A stretch of DNA of 36,923 nt, taken from DALYLB01 sp046154695 (GTDB lineage: Bacteria; Acidobacteriota; Blastocatellia; RBC074). The position numbers and the translations under genes were made by a program. The stretch covers positions 1-36,923 of the forward strand of contig JBJXFI010000196.1 in NCBI GenBank assembly GCA_046154695.1, given 5' to 3'. A model generated the notes under the pieces. That model worked only from the letters and a program-made list of their open reading frames with translations. It made no database searches and had not been told where the DNA came from. Shown here piece by piece: positions 32,687-36,923 of this stretch. Positions within the stretch are counted from its first letter, which is position 1. Every line of letters begins with the position of its first letter.

Positions 32687-34456
32687 TTAGAAGAATATCG
32701 GGAGTTGCGTGACGGTCACGGTTCGGCCGGCGAGCGTGATTCGGCCGGTCCGCGTCCCGAAGCCGGTGTGCGGAAGGATCTGGATGTTCACCAGGCCGTT
32801 GCCGGTATCGGGCGCGGGCGTGAGAACGACGATCCATTTGACGGTGCTGCGGGCCTGCCAGAGGCAGCTCGCGGTGGGCGCCGAGACCTGAATCGTCCGG
32901 GGGCCGCCCTGGAAATTCGCGGTGATGGATCCGGGGGCGATGCTGTAGCTGCCCGGCGCGCACAGGCCGTTGATCGCGGCGCCCAGATTGATCCGGCGTT
33001 TCGTGATGTCGTTTGCCTGATCGGTGACGGCGACGCCGGTCGATTGCAGGATCATCAGCAGATCGGTGACGCTCGCGTTCGGCGACTTCCCTTTCAGCAC
33101 GGCGAAGGCTCCCGCGACGTGCGGGGCGGCCATCGAGGTGCCGCTCTTGTTCGCAAAGGCATTTCCCGGCACCGACGAGCTGATCCAGCGGCCCGGCGCC
33201 AGGAGTTTCAGGAACGAGGCGCTCTGCGAAGTGCTGACGACCACGTCTGCGATCGCGCCATTGCTGCCGTCTCCCACCGAACCGACGCTGATCGCGTTGG
33301 AGATACAGGCGGGGAACGCGATGCCGTCCTTGTTGCCGCCATTGCCCGAAGAGATCACGGTCGCGATCCGGCTGGCTCGCAGTTCGTTCACGACATCGGT
33401 GTAGGCCTGATTTTCGTCGTCGCAGGTCGAGGTGAAATTTCCGCCCCCCAGGCTCATGTTCACAGCGGCGATATTGAAATTGTCGCTCAGGTCCATCACG
33501 CGTTCGAGTCCTTCGATCTGGTCGGAGCGAAAGCTGCGCAGGCAGGGAGCGGGCGAGGAGCCGCAATCGGCCTGATTGTTAAACCGCGAGAAGACCTTGA
33601 TCGCGATGATGTTCGCATCGCGGGCGACGCCGGAAAGATTGTCGTTGCGGCCGGCCGCGATTCCCGCGACATGCGTGCCGTGGTCGAACGCTGAGATGTT
33701 CGGGGCGACGTTGTCCGCCGAGCCGAAGGCGAGGCTGGAAGCCACCCCACCCGGGCAGATGCTCTGCGAACTGCTCGCGTCGCTGGTCGTGGAAAAACAG
33801 GCCTCGGAGACGATCTTGCTCGACAGGAAGGAATGATCGTTATCCACGCCGGTATCCAGAATGGCCACCGTCTGGCCCTGTCCCGTGAAGCCCAGATTCC
33901 AGGCTTGCGGCGCGCCGATCATCGCCGTGCTTTGCTCGAGCGTCGGGGCGTCGGCTTTATCCTCCGCGATCGATTCCACCTCGCCCGACGCTTTCAACTG
34001 CTCCAGTCCCGCCTCATCCAGTTCAATGACCAGATAAGGAATCGTGCGAAACCGTTTGATCGACCCCGGATCGCGGACAAACAGTTTGCTGAGCAGGGAG
34101 TTCTGCGCGCGATCGATCTTCTCGCGGCGCAGCGTCCTGGAAGCGGCATCCGTCTTTCCGGCCTCGGCCTTGAAGTCTCCGCGCAGGCCGATGATGACCC
34201 GTATGGAGCCCTTCTCCCCGACTTTGGATCGCAGCCCGTCGATGTTCTGCCGCAATCGGGCAAGTCGATTGGGATCCTCTTGTCCGTCGGACTGTCCGTC
34301 GGGCCTGGCGGAATCGCCCTCTCCGGCTCCCGCCGGGCGCCGATCCTGCGCCGCCTGCGCCGAAGGGGAAATCGAGACGATGTTGGCCAGGAAGACGAGG
34401 GCCAGAAGAATGGCAAGGATCAAGAAGCGGTGATTTCGGGTGTTTCGTGATTGCAT
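32687..34456 (-). CDS. Secreted subtilisin-family (S8) serine protease with BACON-like C-terminal domain
   Basis: ATG 34456, six bases after GGAGG, gives 589 residues; the longer open frame is rejected. A signal peptide (~10-36) precedes an I9-type propeptide (SIRVIIGLRGDF.. YLVIELDEAGLEQLKASGEVESIAED, ~84-166). The catalytic domain carries Asp201 (VAILDTGVDNDHS), His259 (FDHGTHVAGIAAGR), oxyanion Asn372 (ISSGNGG) and Ser441 (SGTSMAAPHVAGA), so it should be active. Residues ~503-586 (YSIAPGSITANFQGGPRTIQV.. CLWQAR.. TGRITLAGRTVTVTQ) match the BACON-like carbohydrate/surface-binding fold. Paired cysteines in the catalytic domain suggest disulphides. It is probably an extracellular degradative enzyme. 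Confidence 0.93.
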   Translation of the reverse strand: MQSRNTRNHRFLILAILLALVFLANIVSISPSAQAAQDRRPAGAGEGDSARPDGQSDGQEDPNRLARLRQNIDGLRSKVGEKGSIRVIIGLRGDFKAEAGKTDAASRTLRREKIDRAQNSLLSKLFVRDPGSIKRFRTIPYLVIELDEAGLEQLKASGEVESIAEDKADAPTLEQSTAMIGAPQAWNLGFTGQGQTVAILDTGVDNDHSFLSSKIVSEACFSTTSDASSSQSICPGGVASSLAFGSADNVAPNISAFDHGTHVAGIAAGRNDNLSGVARDANIIAIKVFSRFNNQADCGSSPAPCLRSFRSDQIEGLERVMDLSDNFNIAAVNMSLGGGNFTSTCDDENQAYTDVVNELRASRIATVISSGNGGNKDGIAFPACISNAISVGSVGDGSNGAIADVVVSTSQSASFLKLLAPGRWISSSVPGNAFANKSGTSMAAPHVAGAFAVLKGKSPNASVTDLLMILQSTGVAVTDQANDITKRRINLGAAINGLCAPGSYSIAPGSITANFQGGPRTIQVSAPTASCLWQARSTVKWIVVLTPAPDTGNGLVNIQILPHTGFGTRTGRITLAGRTVTVTQLPIFF

Positions 34457-34830
34457 AAATAGCCTCCGCGGAAAAATTGTGGCTGCCCGCTTCCAGGCGG
34501 GCGTGATCGCCAATGTTCGGGTAGAACCGGCGCCTCGTCGTTTGTTTTCAACACAGCGACTCTTTCCCTCCCGGGGAGAGCCGCGGCGCACGCGGATCGC
34601 ATCTCTCTTCGTTCCTTGCGTGCGACATGACCAGACTCAATGCTCGTGCCACAACACCCTCTTCCAAAGCCGATTGCACGCAGCCGGCTGGAACAACAGG
34701 AGTTAGACTTTCCCGCCTGCAGGATTGCAGGAATGGAAGGAGGGAGGCTCGCCGGGCCGCGACTAACAGATCTGTTTGTCCCGCTACCTGTTTCGTTTGG
34801 CCTTGTGAGGAACGAACGACTCCGGGCGGC

Positions 34831-34858
34831 TTGACGCCAGACTACTTTACACGATAAA
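34831..34858 (+). promoter_or_regulatory. Promoter candidate for the radical SAM gene
   Basis: TTGACG (34831-34836), a 16-bp spacer and GATAAA (34853-34858). The same GATAAA -10 is found in the kinase promoter at 11605-11610, which adds some weight. The -10 lies inside a small palindrome (34844-34860) that could be an operator. The predicted leader is ~100 nt. Confidence 0.45.
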
Positions 34859-34936
34859 GTCCTTGGCGAAACAACGTAATCAATCCGATGGCCCGCTCGT
34901 GTCACAGACCGGGCCGCGAACGAAAACCGCGAAGAT

Positions 34937-34945
34937 GGGGGGGGG
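34937..34945 (+). repeat. Homopolymer run of nine G followed by CCCC
   Basis: Nine consecutive G residues lie in the presumed leader, ending 18 bp before the TTG start of the radical SAM gene and just ahead of its AGGAGG. Length variation would change the leader, not the frame. It may also be a sequencing-length uncertainty. Confidence 0.85.
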
Positions 34946-34963
34946 CCCCGAGAGGAGGCGGCG

Positions 34964-36483
34964 TTGAGCGTGAGGTCATCAATCCGACGTGTGAAGCTGA
35001 TTCTTCCGGCGTTGACGGAGGCGACGAGTCCGTACTGGAGGCCGATCAAGTACTCGCTATTTCCGCCGCTGGGGTTGGCGACGCTTGCCGCGTACCTGGA
35101 TCCGGATCTTGAGATCACGCTGCAGGACGAGCATGTGGAGAAGCTCGACCTGAACGACCGGCCGGATCTGGTCATCATTCAGGTCTACATTACCAACGCA
35201 TACCGGGCCTACCAGATCGCGGACCATTATCGTGCGCGCGGGGCCTATGTGCTGCTCGGGGGTCTGCACGTCACCTCTCTGCCGGAGGAGGCGGCCCCGC
35301 ATGCGGACACGATCTTCATAGGGCCGGGAGAGGACACCTTCCCGCAGTTCCTGCGGGATTTCGCGGCGGGGGCGCCGCGGCGGCGCTACGAGTCGTCGGT
35401 GCGCACACTGAAAGGGCTGCCGCCGATACGCAGGGATCTGATCGAGCGGCGCCGGTATCTGGTGCCCAACTCGATCGTCGTCTCGCGAGGTTGTCCACAT
35501 CACTGCACCTTCTGCTACAAGGACGCATTCTTCGCGGGCGGGCGTTCGTATTACACCCAGCTCGTGGACGACGCGCTGGCGGAGATCGACCGCCTTCCCG
35601 GCCGGCATCTCTATTTTCTGGACGATCATCTTTTCGGGGATGCGCGGTTCGCGCGAGAGCTGTTCCGCGGCATGCGGGGGATGGGCCGCGTGTTTCAGGC
35701 GGCGGCGACGGTCGACTCGATTCTGCGCGATGACCTGATCGAAGAGGCCGCCGCCGCGGGATTGCGGAGCCTGTTCGTCGGGTTCGAAACGCTTTCCAGC
35801 AGCGGCCTCGAAGGCGCCGGCAAGCGGCAGAACCTGGGCCGCAGCTACAGCGAAGTGGTGCGCAGGCTCGACAGTCTCGGCGTCATGATCAACGGCAGCT
35901 TCGTCTTCGGCCTGGACGGAGACGACCGCGACGTCTTCCCCCGCACCGTGGACTGGGCCGTCCGGGCGGGGGTCACGACAGCCACGTTTCACATTCTGAC
36001 GCCATACCCCGGCACGGCGCTTTTCGCGGACATGGCCGCGCAGAACCGGATTCAAACGCGAAACTGGGACCTTTACGACACGCGCCATGTCGTCTATCGC
36101 CCCTCATTCCTGGCGCCGGATGAATTGAAGCGCGGCTATGACTGGGCGTACGAGTTCTTCTACCGCTGGAGCTCCATCTGGGAGGCGGCGTCGGCGCACG
36201 CCTCGGCCAAACACCGTATGAAACACTTCTTCTACAGTGCGGGGTGGAAAAAGTTCGAACGCGCCTGGGACCTCATCATACGAATACGGCAATTGTCCCA
36301 GATGCGGCCGGTTCTCGAAGCCGTTCTCGCGCGGGTGGCCGGCTCACCAACCGATGCCGCCACGGAAGAAAGTTCCAGCGGGTCAATGGCTCCGGCGCGC
36401 CTTTGCTCCGGGGACTCTTTACGGCAGAATGGCCCCATCGCTACGAAATCGATCGAAATCCCACAGACCGAAGGAGTCCTCGA

Positions 36484-36487
<4 letters not shown>
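34964..36487 (+). CDS. B12-binding radical SAM enzyme
   Basis: A 507-residue protein. The start is TTG 34964, fixed by GAGGAGG five bases upstream. Residues ~10-150 form a cobalamin-binding Rossmann-like domain (FPPLGLATLAAYL, QDEHVEKLDL, VLLGGLHVTSLPEEA, FIGPGEDTFPQFL). Residues ~165-400 form the radical SAM barrel with the cluster motif CPHHCTFC (Cys177, Cys181, Cys184). The C-terminal ~100 residues are helical (EFFYRWSSIWEAAS..KHRMKHFFYSAGW..). Relatives methylate unactivated carbons (HpnP/HpnR hopanoid methylases) or modify lipids and natural products; I cannot choose. The stop overlaps the ATG of the next gene by ATGA. Confidence 0.88.

Positions 36488-36923
<436 letters not shown>

Larger units (their letters stand above)
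34457..34963. other. 507-bp divergent intergenic region
   Basis: No credible gene is present. It separates the divergent subtilase and radical SAM genes. It holds a CCCGC-N6-GCGGG hairpin just upstream of the subtilase ribosome-binding site, an ACTTTA..TAAAGT hairpin at 34844-34860, the plus-strand promoter at 34831-34858 and a nine-G run at 34937-34945. No tRNA or known riboswitch was recognised. Confidence 0.6.

Overview
The window reads as a GC-rich chromosome segment from a free-living Gram-negative bacterium, most likely an Acidobacteriota member (inference). The indicators are a zinc-ribbon Ser/Thr kinase beside a PEGA protein, a DUF1552/DUF1592-family pair, a subtilase ending in a BACON-like domain, a membrane PQQ-like propeller and a B12-binding radical SAM protein. 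Planctomycetota or Verrucomicrobiota cannot be excluded. No rRNA, tRNA or CRISPR array was recognised.

Positions 1-7.7 kb are an accessory island built from mobile-element debris and toxin-antitoxin (TA) modules. In order: an intact tyrosine recombinase with a Xer/dif-like inverted site beside its start; a frameshifted small ORF; a Phd-PIN (vapBC) module; dinB (Pol IV); an MNT-HEPN pair whose HEPN toxin carries two nonsense codons; higBA; an N-terminally truncated tyrosine recombinase interrupted by a GTGAT repeat expansion; and a Tn3-family transposase gene broken by two deletions and two stops. Recombinase, TA and tnpA lying together matches the layout of Tn3-family elements carrying TA passengers.

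Positions 7.8-21.8 kb are all on the minus strand. A seven-gene unit runs STAS protein, patatin-like phospholipase, TolC-type channel, RND adaptor, delta-9-type desaturase, cyclopropane-synthase-like methyltransferase and RND permease. It combines lipid release and acyl-chain modification with one complete tripartite exporter. A 22-bp-arm inverted repeat sits between adaptor and desaturase. Downstream, with its own promoter, is a membrane Ser/Thr kinase with an extracytoplasmic FGE/SUMF1-type domain lacking the catalytic cysteines, followed by a PEGA/LamG-like membrane protein.

Positions 21.9-34.5 kb hold a DUF1552 / cytochrome-DUF1587-1595-1592-1588-1585 pair separated by a perfect REP-like doublet, an AbrB-PIN TA pair, small ORFs, a 33-bp-arm inverted repeat, an exported small protein with a di-haem cytochrome, a TMEM175 channel remnant overlapping a membrane PQQ-like protein, and a secreted subtilase with a strong terminator. 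From 34.96 kb a B12-binding radical SAM enzyme is translationally coupled to a secreted esterase-like protein that runs off the window.

All calls rest on reading the sequence and its translations; no database search was possible. Domain names come from motif recognition, and residue positions are hand counts.
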